A program made the translations under genes and the position numbers. From Bacteroidota bacterium (GTDB taxonomy: Bacteria > Bacteroidota > Bacteroidia > Cytophagales > Spirosomataceae), in assembly GCA_020161355.1 (NCBI GenBank), contig JAIUOF010000001.1, positions 868,001-932,000 of the forward strand: 64,000 bases of DNA, read 5' to 3'. The notes under the pieces are model-generated. The model was given only the letters and a program-made list of their open reading frames with translations, ran no database searches and had not been told where the DNA came from. Position 1 is the first letter of the stretch. The number at the start of each line of letters is the position of its first letter. Shown piece after piece: positions 9,408-18,781 of this stretch.

Positions 9408-9502
9408 ATTAATTGAAATAATAAGTACGATTTTCAGTTAATTTTAAAATTGAAAAAGGCAAAAACACTTTTTTCCGCCTTTTTAAAAATAGATTTAAAA
9501 AC

Positions 9503-11830
9503 ATGTCGCATAAGCGTAACAACATATATATATATAGCCTAATATTAATTTCACTGTTTTCTTGTCAGAAAATAATCAAAACTCCTCCTGCCCAACCAGC
9601 TCCACAAATGGTGGAAGTAGCCAAAGAGCCGCCCGTTTTGATCATAAACCAGCAGGAAATATCTAAAAAAGACCTAAGGGAGGATATTGAAAGTTTAGCT
9701 GAGTTTGATTCTTTAAATAATGAAGAAATAATAAATGAGATATTAAAAAAGAAATTGTTGGTTCTGGAGGCAAAATCAAGAGGAATTGATACAACAGAAA
9801 TTTTTAAAGAAGAAGTAGAAACCTACAACCGGCTTACACTTGAAAAATATCTTGTCGATAAAAAAGCTGTTGAAAAACTTCAGAATGAGATTTTTGAATA
9901 TTATAAAACAGAAGTTAATGCCTCACATATTTTCGTTCCGCTTTCGGTCTATGCCTCTCCTGAAGACACCCTGAAGATTTACAAGGAATTGCTGGAACTC
10001 AGAGATTTTGCTAAAAGAAAGGATAATTTCGCAACTTTAGCAAAAGAATGGTCTAAAGACCCTAAAACCAATTTTAAAGGCGGAGCCCTTGGATGGTTTT
10101 CTACATTGCACCTGATTTATCCGCTCGAAAAAGTGGCTCACCATACTCCTAAAGATTCAATTTCTCTTCCAATAAGAACGAGAATGGGATATCATCTTAT
10201 TAAAGTAAATGACAAAAGACCCAACAGCGGATACGTAAAAGTCCAGCATATTTTTAAACATCTGAGACCTGATGTAAGTAAAGAACAATATGAAAAGACA
10301 TTTTCATTTCTTGATTCATTAAAATATATCAGTGAAAAAACCGGAAATTTTGATGATTTGGTTCATAGATATTCCGATGATAATAATTCAAAAGAAAATA
10401 ATGGCATTTTACCTGTTTTTGGAATTGGCACTCGTGAAGAATCAACATTTGAGGAGGCTGCTTTCTCTCTGGAAGTAGGGCAAATAAGCAAACCTTTGAG
10501 GTCAGTAAGTGGGTTACACATTTTAAAACTAATTGAAAAATACCCCCAGGATGATAAAAATACTTATTTAAAGCGGGTAGAGAATAAACTAACTACCGAT
10601 TCCAGAGGTGAATTTTTATTGGAAGAAAGAATAAAATCCATAAAAAAGAGATTTAAGTTCACAGTCAATGAAGAACTTCTGGAGCAGGTTCAAAATTATG
10701 TGGATGACAGGGTATTGACCAGAAACTGGAAAAACCCAAACAATGATCTTGGAGGCTTTGTGCTATTTCATATTGAAGACAACAGATATTTTGTAAAAGA
10801 TTTTTTGAGCTATATTGAAGACCATCAGCAATATGAAAAATGGGGGCCAGAAGAAACACCCTATACCATTTCCAGGATGTTATTTGAAAAATATACTACC
10901 CGGCTATTACTGAATTATGAAGAAAGAGTAGCGGTCAACAATAGTCCAGAACTACAACTGCTCTTTAGACAAGAAAAAGAAAACCTTTTGATGTCAAAAA
11001 TTATCAATGAGAGGGTGATTCAAAAGTCTGTCAATGACACTACAGGTCAAAAATCCTTTTTCAAAAATAATCCTGATTTATTCCCTCCAAAAGAGACTGG
11101 TGAGATGATTTCTATGAGCTTTGATTCAGAGGAAACGAGAGCAAAGTTTTATGAATTAAAACAAAAAAGCAAGCCTTATCAATTACACCGTGGGATTAAA
11201 CCGTTGTATTTTGAAAAAAATGAATCAGAGCTAAACATTGAGGCAAAAAGAAAGCTGATTGGTCTTGTGAATATTATGAGGAAAAATCCGGGTTATATTG
11301 TTGAAATCGGTGGACACATTGACAACAATGAAGAGGAAAGAATTTCTGAACTTCGAATTAAAAATACGGTAGATTTTCTGGTTACTAATGGTGTGCCATT
11401 AACCAAAATTCTTGAAGTAAATTTCAAAAATTCTAAACCAGCAGAAAGATTTGACTGGCTCAAAAATCAAAGGGTAACCTTCCAGTTTTTTAGTAATTAT
11501 GATTCAGATCTTGCGAAGATATTCATTGAAAAAAATCCCAATTCTATACTTTACCTGAAATATCAGGTTTCAAAGAATGAATTTGAAAAGAAAATGGGAC
11601 TTAAATGGACTAATCAGACAGGAAGTGTAAAAAACAATGGCCGTATTGAAGAATTCAACCTAAAAATCAAAACTACAGGTGCTAATTTTAAAGATTATAA
11701 ATATGATGTGATAGAAAAATATCAAATTTATCTTGAAAATGAGCTAATAAAAAGCTTAAGTCGTAAATTTGAGCTCAATTTTGATAAAGAAGAGTTTTCA
11801 AAACTTTTGAAAGAAATAAAAAAACAATAA
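9503..11830 (+). CDS. Lipoprotein peptidyl-prolyl isomerase with OmpA-like C-terminus
   Basis: Probable periplasmic folding factor anchored to a membrane. The 775-residue product starts with a lipoprotein signal ending LISLFSC (Cys 21). Two parvulin-type (PPIC) domains follow at roughly residues 136-235 and 245-345. About residues 560-665 resemble an OmpA/MotB peptidoglycan-binding domain (IKPLYFEKNESELN, VEIGGHIDNN, NQRVTFQF). A SurA-type protein starts only 4 bp after its stop, so the two are almost certainly cotranscribed chaperones for outer-membrane proteins. The OmpA-like assignment rests on pattern only. Confidence 0.8.
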   Translation: MSHKRNNIYIYSLILISLFSCQKIIKTPPAQPAPQMVEVAKEPPVLIINQQEISKKDLREDIESLAEFDSLNNEEIINEILKKKLLVLEAKSRGIDTTEIFKEEVETYNRLTLEKYLVDKKAVEKLQNEIFEYYKTEVNASHIFVPLSVYASPEDTLKIYKELLELRDFAKRKDNFATLAKEWSKDPKTNFKGGALGWFSTLHLIYPLEKVAHHTPKDSISLPIRTRMGYHLIKVNDKRPNSGYVKVQHIFKHLRPDVSKEQYEKTFSFLDSLKYISEKTGNFDDLVHRYSDDNNSKENNGILPVFGIGTREESTFEEAAFSLEVGQISKPLRSVSGLHILKLIEKYPQDDKNTYLKRVENKLTTDSRGEFLLEERIKSIKKRFKFTVNEELLEQVQNYVDDRVLTRNWKNPNNDLGGFVLFHIEDNRYFVKDFLSYIEDHQQYEKWGPEETPYTISRMLFEKYTTRLLLNYEERVAVNNSPELQLLFRQEKENLLMSKIINERVIQKSVNDTTGQKSFFKNNPDLFPPKETGEMISMSFDSEETRAKFYELKQKSKPYQLHRGIKPLYFEKNESELNIEAKRKLIGLVNIMRKNPGYIVEIGGHIDNNEEERISELRIKNTVDFLVTNGVPLTKILEVNFKNSKPAERFDWLKNQRVTFQFFSNYDSDLAKIFIEKNPNSILYLKYQVSKNEFEKKMGLKWTNQTGSVKNNGRIEEFNLKIKTTGANFKDYKYDVIEKYQIYLENELIKSLSRKFELNFDKEEFSKLLKEIKKQ

Positions 11831-11834
11831 TTAC

Positions 11835-13151
11835 ATGCGTAAACTAATCGTACTATTGATGCTATTGCCAACTTTGGCTTTCTCGCAAACCAAACATAAT
11901 GTTGACAAAATCATAGCTAAAATAGATAACTATTATATTTTAAAATCTGAAGTTGAAACGCTCGTTGCCAGGGCTGCTGCAGAAGGGCAAAAACTCGATA
12001 AATGTCAGGCGTTTGAAAGTATGGTTGTTCAGAAACTACTTGTGGCAAAAGCCGAAATTGATTCTGTGATAGTAGAAGATGATCAGATCAGCGGCCAACT
12101 TGATGCCAGAATGCAGGAAATGATCAGGCTATATGGAAGCGAAAAGAACATTGTGCAGCAATTTAGCAAATCTATAGAAACCCTAAAATCAGAACTTAAA
12201 AATCAGGTTAAAGAACAACTCACTGCCGATAAAATGAGGAGCACCATCACTGAGAAAGTAAATGTTACTCCACTTGAAGTGAGACAGTTTTTCAATAAAA
12301 TTCCGTCTGATAGTTTACCAATTATACCAACCGAGGTGACATTACAACAAATCGTGAAATTTGCCAAGGTCAATAAGAATCAAAAAGAAGAGCTGATTAC
12401 CAAGCTTAATGAACTTAAAAACAGGATTGAAAAAGGTGAGGACTTTGCTTCACTGGCCAAAGAATATTCTGAAGATCAAGGGTCAAAAATTCAGGGAGGT
12501 GACCTGGGATGGTCGAAAAGAGGACAAATGGTACCTGAATTTGAAGCTGCCGCTATGAGCCTGGACTCCAACCGCCTGAGTAATATCATTGAGTCTGACT
12601 ATGGTTATCACCTGATTCAGACGCTTGAAAAAAGAGGACAGGAATACCATGCACGCCATATTTTGTTAAGGCCAGACTATAGCAGGCTTGATTTAACCGA
12701 ATCGAAAAGCTTTTTGGATAGTTTGAAAAAGCAAATTGAGATTGATTCCATAAAATTTGAAAGAGCAGTTAAATTGTATTCCGAAGATAAAATGACTTCA
12801 GAGTCGGGAGGAGTGATTCTTAGCGATGAAACTGGTAGCAATTTACTGCCCCTAGATGTATCTATGGAGCCTAATTTATATTTCACAGTTGATCCTATGA
12901 AAGTTGGAGCTGTCAGTAGTCCAATGAATTACAGAAGCCCTGATGGTAAAACTGGAATGAGAATTGTAAAAGTAAAAACCAGAAAAGAGGCACACAAAGC
13001 CAGCTTGAAAGATGATTATGAAAAATTAAAGAGTTTTGCCCTCAATATGAAGCAAAATGAAATCATCGAAAAATGGTTTAAGGAGGCTCTTTCTGAGGTG
13101 TTTATTAGTGTTGACCCTGAATATCAGTCTTGCAGAATATTTGAACAATAA
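11835..13151 (+). CDS. SurA-like periplasmic peptidyl-prolyl isomerase
   Basis: Chaperone/isomerase for outer-membrane proteins crossing the periplasm. The 438-residue product has a Sec signal peptide (MRKLIVLLMLLPTLAFSQ), a SurA-type N-terminal helical region (about 25-150), a first parvulin domain (about 163-262, ending GYHLIQTLEKRG) and a more divergent second one (about 268-372, starting HARHILLRPD). The layout matches SurA, though no ortholog status can be claimed. It is coupled to the upstream lipoprotein isomerase (4-bp gap) and 12 bp before a moxR gene. Confidence 0.85.
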   Translation: MRKLIVLLMLLPTLAFSQTKHNVDKIIAKIDNYYILKSEVETLVARAAAEGQKLDKCQAFESMVVQKLLVAKAEIDSVIVEDDQISGQLDARMQEMIRLYGSEKNIVQQFSKSIETLKSELKNQVKEQLTADKMRSTITEKVNVTPLEVRQFFNKIPSDSLPIIPTEVTLQQIVKFAKVNKNQKEELITKLNELKNRIEKGEDFASLAKEYSEDQGSKIQGGDLGWSKRGQMVPEFEAAAMSLDSNRLSNIIESDYGYHLIQTLEKRGQEYHARHILLRPDYSRLDLTESKSFLDSLKKQIEIDSIKFERAVKLYSEDKMTSESGGVILSDETGSNLLPLDVSMEPNLYFTVDPMKVGAVSSPMNYRSPDGKTGMRIVKVKTRKEAHKASLKDDYEKLKSFALNMKQNEIIEKWFKEALSEVFISVDPEYQSCRIFEQ

Positions 13152-13163
13152 AAAATAAACCTT

Positions 13164-14135
13164 GTGCATTTAAAAAAATACAATTCGGAAGTGGAGGCAG
13201 CTGATGCCCTAAAAAAAATTTATGATGACCTCACCGCTGAAATCGGTAAAGTAATTGTAGGACAAGAAGAAACAGTAAAACTATTATTGACTGCTATTTT
13301 CTGTCAGGGCCACTGCTTATTGGTAGGTGTTCCGGGTCTTGCAAAAACCCTGCTGGTTCAAACCATTGCTTCAGCTCTTGATCTTGATTTTAACAGGATT
13401 CAGTTCACACCTGACCTGATGCCCTCAGACATCACCGGTGCTGAAACTTTGGATAATAACCGAAACTTTAAGTTTGTAAAAGGTCCTGTTTTTGCCAATA
13501 TTATTCTAGCTGATGAAATCAACAGGACGCCTCCAAAAACCCAGTCTGCCCTGTTGGAATCTATGCAGGAATACTCCGTTACGGTCGCCGGCGAAAAACA
13601 TTCCCTATCAAAGCCATTTTTTGTATTGGCTACACAAAACCCAATTGAGCAGGAAGGTACCTATCCCCTACCAGAGGCACAATTAGACAGGTTTATGTTT
13701 ATGGTAAGCCTCGATTATCCAAGTTTTGAGCAGGAAATAAATATAGTAAAAAATACAACTTCTGATAAAAAAGTTGATGTAAATAAAGTGCTCGGTGCTG
13801 AAGAAATAAAAGAATTTCAGACTTTAATCAGGATGGTACCTGTACCAGATAATGTGATTGAATACGCTGTCAAGCTAGTACATAGGACCCGTCCGGGCAT
13901 AGAAGACGCCTCTGAAGATTCAAAGAAATATCTGGAATGGGGAGCCGGTCCGCGTGCTTCGCAAAACCTCGTATTGGCCGCAAAATGTCATGCTTTGATA
14001 AATGGCAAATATTCTCCTGATATCGAAGACATAAAAGCCGTGGCTTTCCCGGTGTTGAGACATCGGATTGTCAGGAACTTTAAAGCTGAAGCAGAGGGGA
14101 TTACCGTCGAGCAAATAATCAGAAATATTATGTAA
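13164..14135 (+). CDS. MoxR-family AAA+ ATPase
   Basis: MoxR ATPases act as chaperones, usually with von Willebrand factor A (VWA)-domain partners, in assembling protein complexes. The 323-residue product has Walker A GVPGLAKT (about residue 59), Walker B IILADEINRTPP and sensor ATQNPIEQEGTYPLPEAQLDRF, all diagnostic of the MoxR clade. The start is a GTG at 13164 (VHLKKYNSE); no better ATG is available. The usual DUF58/VWA partner genes are not downstream: a convergent polX follows. It shares the strand and tight spacing of the two isomerase genes, suggesting one operon. Confidence 0.9.
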   Translation: MHLKKYNSEVEAADALKKIYDDLTAEIGKVIVGQEETVKLLLTAIFCQGHCLLVGVPGLAKTLLVQTIASALDLDFNRIQFTPDLMPSDITGAETLDNNRNFKFVKGPVFANIILADEINRTPPKTQSALLESMQEYSVTVAGEKHSLSKPFFVLATQNPIEQEGTYPLPEAQLDRFMFMVSLDYPSFEQEINIVKNTTSDKKVDVNKVLGAEEIKEFQTLIRMVPVPDNVIEYAVKLVHRTRPGIEDASEDSKKYLEWGAGPRASQNLVLAAKCHALINGKYSPDIEDIKAVAFPVLRHRIVRNFKAEAEGITVEQIIRNIM

Positions 14136-14160
14136 GGGAGGCTTTCGCCTCCTTTTTTAT
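14136..14160 (+). terminator. Terminator between moxR and polX
   Basis: GGAGGC (14137-14142), loop tttc, GCCTCC (14147-14152), then six T. It ends the surA-moxR operon and lies at the 3' end of the convergent polX gene, so it may serve both strands. Confidence 0.85.
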
Positions 14161-15830
14161 TGCTTTGAGAACACCTGTTTAACTTTTTCCAGAGGTTGGG
14201 CATTCAGAGTGTTTTGGGCTAATAAGCCTGCCTTTCGGGCTACAGAAACTCCGTATTTCATATCATAAATCCCTTTCATCTCATGGGCATCGGGATTGAT
14301 ACTGATCCAGACTCCTTTTTCAAGACAACGATCTATCCACCTCCAGTCAATATCTAATCTGTAAGGGCTCGCATTAAGTTCCATCACCACCTTATTTGCG
14401 GCACAAGCATCTATGATTTTGGGATAGTCAAGTGGATAACCTTTTCTGGACAGCAATAAACGACCAGATAAATGCCCTAAAACAGATGTATAGGGATTTT
14501 CAATTGCTTTGATAAGCCTTTGTGTAGCCTTTTCTTTATCCATATTTAAAACAGAATGAACAGAGGCCACGATATAATCAAATGTTTTTAAAATTTCTGA
14601 TTCATAGTCGAGTTCGCCATTGGGCAATATATCAGATTCAATGCCTTTTAAAATTGTAAAATTTTGATATTGAGCATTTAATTGATCAATTTCTGAATGT
14701 TGTTTCAAAACAATTTCGGGGCGTAAACCTGATGCATACTGAGCTGTCTGACTATGGTCGGCAATTCCAAAATATTCAAATCCCAGACTTTTGCAAAAAT
14801 CAGCCATTTGTTGTAAAGAATGATTTCCATCTGAATATTTACTATGATTATGAATGGTACCCCTTAATTTTTCCCAGGTAATGAGATCCTCTACCCTATT
14901 TAGATTTGACCATTCGAACTCATTCAATCCTTCCCTCATTTCCGGGATAATAAAATTGCATCCAAAAGCCTGATAGGCTTCCTCCTCTGATTGAAAGAAG
15001 TTTCCTGAGATAATTTTCAGCAAACTATCACCATTAGGGTTAATTAGTTTCAGATGATTTTCTGAGGAATTTTTTATTAATTTTTTGAAAATCCAATCTT
15101 TGGTACCGGCTTTTTCAATTTCCACATTAATTTTAAATTCTCCAAAATATCCACGCCAAACATTTGGAGATGAGGCCTGCAAATCCTGAATAAAAAGATC
15201 AGTTGGGGGTTTAATTCCGCCAAAACCGTCTTTCTTTACTAAAAAACTTAGTGTGTCAACCTCCTGGCATTTTCTAACCACCTGCCCGGCTGCCTCTACT
15301 TCGGGGTAAATTGATTTTAAAGTTGAAAGAATAATTTCACTCAATTCTTCGGCTTTGTTCATTCTTAATTTCCCCTCCTGTTCCTGAAGGAATTGTAAGG
15401 ATTCCAGAATGGCGGTTTGTGTTTTTTCTCCAAAACCTTTTAATTGTGCTATTTTTCCATTTTCGCAGGCAATCTTAAGATCATTTAAATTATCTATACC
15501 AATTTCTTTCCACAAGAATTTTATTTTCTTTACCCCAATACCTTTGACTTTAAACATCTCAAATACACCTTCCGGGGTCATTTCTAATAATTCCTGGAGC
15601 TCTTTGAGTGTCCCGGTATCTACAATTTCTCTGATGTTTGTCGCCATCAACTTACCAATACCTCTGATTTTCTGTAAAGCTTCGTGGCTAAGTTCAAACA
15701 GATTCTCTTCTATTCTTTCTAAAGTAAAAATCAAACCCAGGTAGGTTTTGGCCCGCATTTCGTCCCTATCGTGCAGATCGAGAAGTTTTCCGGTTAATTC
15801 AATGATTTCGGCTATTTCAGAATTACTCAT
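14157..15830 (-). CDS. polX: PolX-family protein with PHP domain
   Basis: Family X DNA polymerases with a C-terminal PHP nuclease act in base-excision repair. The 557-residue protein has helix-hairpin-helix regions near residues 50-140, a nucleotidyltransferase-like centre, and a PHP domain from about residue 335 (IHNHSKYSDG, FGIADHS, GIESDILPNG, SVHSVL, LGHLSGR, NPDAHE), whose metal ligands look intact. The polymerase motif, normally GSxRR followed by GDxD, reads AGQVVRKCQEVDTLSFLV. One catalytic Asp is lost, so polymerase activity is doubtful. It may act mainly as a PHP-type phosphoesterase. Confidence 0.87.
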   Translation of the reverse strand: MSNSEIAEIIELTGKLLDLHDRDEMRAKTYLGLIFTLERIEENLFELSHEALQKIRGIGKLMATNIREIVDTGTLKELQELLEMTPEGVFEMFKVKGIGVKKIKFLWKEIGIDNLNDLKIACENGKIAQLKGFGEKTQTAILESLQFLQEQEGKLRMNKAEELSEIILSTLKSIYPEVEAAGQVVRKCQEVDTLSFLVKKDGFGGIKPPTDLFIQDLQASSPNVWRGYFGEFKINVEIEKAGTKDWIFKKLIKNSSENHLKLINPNGDSLLKIISGNFFQSEEEAYQAFGCNFIIPEMREGLNEFEWSNLNRVEDLITWEKLRGTIHNHSKYSDGNHSLQQMADFCKSLGFEYFGIADHSQTAQYASGLRPEIVLKQHSEIDQLNAQYQNFTILKGIESDILPNGELDYESEILKTFDYIVASVHSVLNMDKEKATQRLIKAIENPYTSVLGHLSGRLLLSRKGYPLDYPKIIDACAANKVVMELNASPYRLDIDWRWIDRCLEKGVWISINPDAHEMKGIYDMKYGVSVARKAGLLAQNTLNAQPLEKVKQVFSKQ

Positions 15831-15894
15831 AGGGTTTCAGAATATTTTGTTGCAAAATATAAAATTGAATTGGAAAGTCACATCAGTTATACAA

Positions 15895-15925
15895 ACAAAA
15901 AAGGTATCTCTGAATGAGATACCTT
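15895..15925 (-). terminator. Terminator downstream of secG
   Basis: A perfect 10-bp stem AAGGTATCTC/GAGATACCTT (15901-15910 with 15916-15925), loop of 5 nt, followed on the minus strand by T residues. It lies 25 bp after the secG stop and before polX. Confidence 0.75.
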
Positions 15926-15949
15926 TTGAAAATATTTTTATTAAAAAAA

Positions 15950-16312
15950 TTACTTGGTAGGTGCAGGGGTACCGGCAGGTGCATTAGAAGGTGCCGTTAC
16001 AGGAGCGGTGGTTGGTGCAGGTAAAGTCGGAGCAGTAGTCGAACGCTCAACATTTACATCGCTATCCGAGGTTTGTGAGGAACTATCCAATCTTGCTAAA
16101 ATGCCGGTTCCCAAAGCTCCAACCAACAAGAATGCAAAGAATCCCCAGGTTAATTTTTCAAGAATATCCCCGGTTTTTTGAACGCCAAACATCTGTGAAG
16201 AACCACCTCCAAATTCAGAAGATAATCCACCACCTTTGGGGTTTTGTATTAAAATTACCACGATTAAAAGAATTGCGGCAAGGATCATTAAAATCAATAT
16301 TGTAGTAACCAT
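15950..16312 (-). CDS. secG: Preprotein translocase subunit SecG
   Basis: Accessory membrane subunit of the SecYEG channel. The 120-residue product has an N-terminal transmembrane helix (about 4-22), the conserved cytoplasmic loop IQNPKGGGLSSEFGGGSSQMFG, and a second helix (about 54-72). A low-complexity Thr/Pro/Ala tail extends from residue 85. Genes of the same strand upstream (lptE, sigma-54 activator, miaB) are its usual Bacteroidota neighbours. Confidence 0.93.
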   Translation of the reverse strand: MVTTILILMILAAILLIVVILIQNPKGGGLSSEFGGGSSQMFGVQKTGDILEKLTWGFFAFLLVGALGTGILARLDSSSQTSDSDVNVERSTTAPTLPAPTTAPVTAPSNAPAGTPAPTK

Positions 16313-16501
16313 ATTTATAAAATTTCTATGTTTTTCTTAAAAGAACCGCAAAGATAGCAATTAATTGCTTTTTTATGAAAAAAATCAAGAATATTTAAAA
16401 GCTATTTTCAATTAGAATTTTAGATTTAGTATTTAAAAACACTCCGGATCTTTCCTCTAAAAACTTAATTATCAATTATTTGAATTAACACTATTCTAAT
16501 T

Positions 16502-16984
16502 TTAAAATTTAATTTCAGTTTGAGTACCCGGAAATCTAATATTTTCAATTTCCGTTTGTATCAATTCTGTCTCATCAATTATATCTTCAGTCTTATTTTC
16601 AATCACCTCAAAGTGGTAATGTGCTGGAAACAAATTAAGTTTATTATAAAACTCTGTTCTTTTTTCTCTAAAATTATTAGCGAAAGTGGAAATTATTTCC
16701 TTGAAATCAAGGTTCTTTATTTTCGTCTTCTTATTTGAGTCGGTATTTTCTTTTGTAATGCCAATAAAATGGCGGTATATTTCCTGACTCTCCGCTAAAT
16801 ATTCCTCTGATTTTTGCCACAAATGACTTTTAAAAATATCAGCCTGAAAATTATTCAGAATAGAAAACGGCACTATAGATTCAGGAAAAGCTTCACAGCA
16901 AGCAATGAGATCTATCAAGTCCTTTGGATTTTTAAAGGTCTTGGTTTTAAGCAACTTACTTATTATTTCTCCATGAATTACCAT
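16502..16984 (-). CDS. Hypothetical protein in the lptE-secG interval
   Basis: A 160-residue protein I do not recognise. It has no signal peptide, transmembrane segment or Cys motif (only one adjacent Cys pair in LIACCEAFPES), and looks helical and acidic at the C-terminus. Its ATG at 16984 overlaps the end of lptE by 7 bp, so it is probably translated from the same mRNA. In related genomes small tetratricopeptide (TPR)-like or unknown proteins occupy this slot; I see no clear TPR consensus here. Confidence 0.7.
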   Translation of the reverse strand: MVIHGEIISKLLKTKTFKNPKDLIDLIACCEAFPESIVPFSILNNFQADIFKSHLWQKSEEYLAESQEIYRHFIGITKENTDSNKKTKIKNLDFKEIISTFANNFREKRTEFYNKLNLFPAHYHFEVIENKTEDIIDETELIQTEIENIRFPGTQTEIKF

Positions 16985-17487
16985 GTAGCAGCTGTGGAAT
17001 TAAAAATATTTAATACTAACTGGTCAAGAATTTTGGGTACAAGGTTGGGTTCCACTTGTGAAAGTGACTGATCCTGAGGGAAATCCTGATAAAAAGAAAA
17101 ATCTTTGTCAAAATTCTGCTCTTCCTGAAGTTTGTTGGTAAATTTTACCTGAACAGTTATGGTAAGCCGGTTCATGGCTGCTTTATCGCCAGCCGTAGCC
17201 GAAATGGGACTTAGTTCGTAGGCAATAATGGTGCCTTCCAAATGAAGGTCGCCATCAGAAGTTCTGAACTTTAAGTCGGTATTTCTTTGATAATACTCCT
17301 TGAGCTTTTCATTAAAATTGAGGGTAAGATTGGGAGGCCCACCGGCTGTGGCCATGGTAAAGTTTTGGATTGAAAAAGTCTTAAGGTCTTTGTTAAATTC
17401 TACACTGGTAAATTTATAGATTCCGCACCCCGATACCATCACCGTCAGGCTTAGTAGCAAAAAACTTTTCCAAATGTTAATCTTCAT
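16978..17487 (-). CDS. lptE: LptE-like LPS assembly lipoprotein
   Basis: LptE is the outer-membrane lipoprotein that plugs the LptD channel for lipopolysaccharide export. The ATG at 17487 gives 169 residues; a TTG two codons earlier is also in frame. The lipoprotein signal ends VMVSGC (lipobox Cys 21), followed by GIYKFTSVEFNKDLKTFSIQNF, the typical start of the Bacteroidota LptE family. Its start overlaps the preceding sigma-54 activator gene by 11 bp, indicating coupled translation. LptD is elsewhere. Confidence 0.85.
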   Translation of the reverse strand: MKINIWKSFLLLSLTVMVSGCGIYKFTSVEFNKDLKTFSIQNFTMATAGGPPNLTLNFNEKLKEYYQRNTDLKFRTSDGDLHLEGTIIAYELSPISATAGDKAAMNRLTITVQVKFTNKLQEEQNFDKDFSFYQDFPQDQSLSQVEPNLVPKILDQLVLNIFNSTAATW

Positions 17488-18781
17488 CCTCAATGTCGTA
17501 TTGTTTTATTTTTCGGTAAAGTGTCCTTTCGGATATTCCCAGACTTTGTGCAGCATATTTTCTTTTAAAGTTACTTTTTCTGAGGGCTTTAACAATCATT
17601 TCTTTCTCATTTTTTTCTAAAGAAAGTGACTCTTCTTCAGTTTCATGAGAAATATCCTCTATATTTTCCCTGTTTTTCTGGTAATCATCAATGTGTATCA
17701 GATTTTCGCTGAGGGGTTTGGCATAGACCGGATACACCGGTTCGTTTTCGACCGGAACATGCCTGGGATAAGCAACAGCAGGCTCAATTACCTCTTTAAA
17801 AAGGTCATTTTTGCTTATTTCTGAAGATAAATCTACACCGGAGGACATCATCGAATAAACCAACTTTTTGAGATCTGTGATGTCTTTTTTCATATCAAAA
17901 AGAACCTTATACAGCAATTCTCTTTCCGTAAAATCGTTAAGACCTCCTAATTCCGAATTGGCTAACAATGCCGGCAGGCCTGATGATTGATTTTTGGGCA
18001 GATATTTTTCCAAAATTGCCGCACTTATGATACGGTCTCTTTCCAAAATCGTGATTTGCTCGGCGATATTTTTCAACTGCCTGATATTTCCGGGAAAACG
18101 AAACGCCCGGAGCAATTCCTTGGCCTCCTCGGTTAAATCAACAGGCTGAATATGATTTTTCTCTGCGAAATCAGAAGTAAACTTTATGAAAAGCAGTTCG
18201 ATATCAAAACCCCGCTCTCTCAAAGGAGGAACCACAATAGGCACTGTGTTGAGCCTGTAATATAAGTCCTCTCGGAACTCTCCTTTTTCAATCGCACTTT
18301 GGAGGTTTACATTAGTGGCTGCCACCACTCTTACATTCGTCTTCTTTACTTTTGAGGACCCTACCGGAATATATTCTCCATTTTCTAATATCCTGAGCAA
18401 ACGAGCCTGGGTACCTAAGGGCATCTCGGCTATTTCATCCAAAAATATAGTGCCGCCATTCGTGGTTTCAAAATAACCTTTCCGGTCTTCAATTGCACCG
18501 GTAAATGAGCCTTTTATGTGCCCAAATAGTTCAGAATCGATGGTACCTTCTGGTATGGCTCCGCAGTTAATAGCTATAAAGGGGCCTAATTTTCGGCCAC
18601 TGAGTCCATGAATAATTTTAGAAAAAGATTCCTTGCCGCTTCCACTTTCACCATTAATCAAAACCGTCAGATCGGTGGGTGCTACCTGAATAGCCACGCT
18701 GAGGGCGTAGTTGAGCGAAGGAGCGTTTCCGATTACCCCGAATCTGTTTTTTACGGTTTGTATTTCAGCGGTATTTATCAT
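17477..18781 (-). CDS. Sigma-54-dependent transcriptional activator
   Basis: AAA+ enhancer-binding protein that remodels sigma-54 RNA polymerase. The 434-residue product lacks an N-terminal receiver domain and begins almost directly with the AAA+ domain: Walker A GESGSGKE (44-51), the sigma-54 contact loop as GSFTGA (91-96, a variant of GAFTGA), Walker [12 protein letters not shown], and arginine-finger region [11 protein letters not shown] Fis-type HTH closes the protein ([21 protein letters not shown]). It overlaps miaB by 4 bp (ATGA) and lptE by 11 bp. The missing sensor domain suggests constitutive action or control by a partner. Confidence 0.92.
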   Translation of the reverse strand: MINTAEIQTVKNRFGVIGNAPSLNYALSVAIQVAPTDLTVLINGESGSGKESFSKIIHGLSGRKLGPFIAINCGAIPEGTIDSELFGHIKGSFTGAIEDRKGYFETTNGGTIFLDEIAEMPLGTQARLLRILENGEYIPVGSSKVKKTNVRVVAATNVNLQSAIEKGEFREDLYYRLNTVPIVVPPLRERGFDIELLFIKFTSDFAEKNHIQPVDLTEEAKELLRAFRFPGNIRQLKNIAEQITILERDRIISAAILEKYLPKNQSSGLPALLANSELGGLNDFTERELLYKVLFDMKKDITDLKKLVYSMMSSGVDLSSEISKNDLFKEVIEPAVAYPRHVPVENEPVYPVYAKPLSENLIHIDDYQKNRENIEDISHETEEESLSLEKNEKEMIVKALRKSNFKRKYAAQSLGISERTLYRKIKQYDIEDED

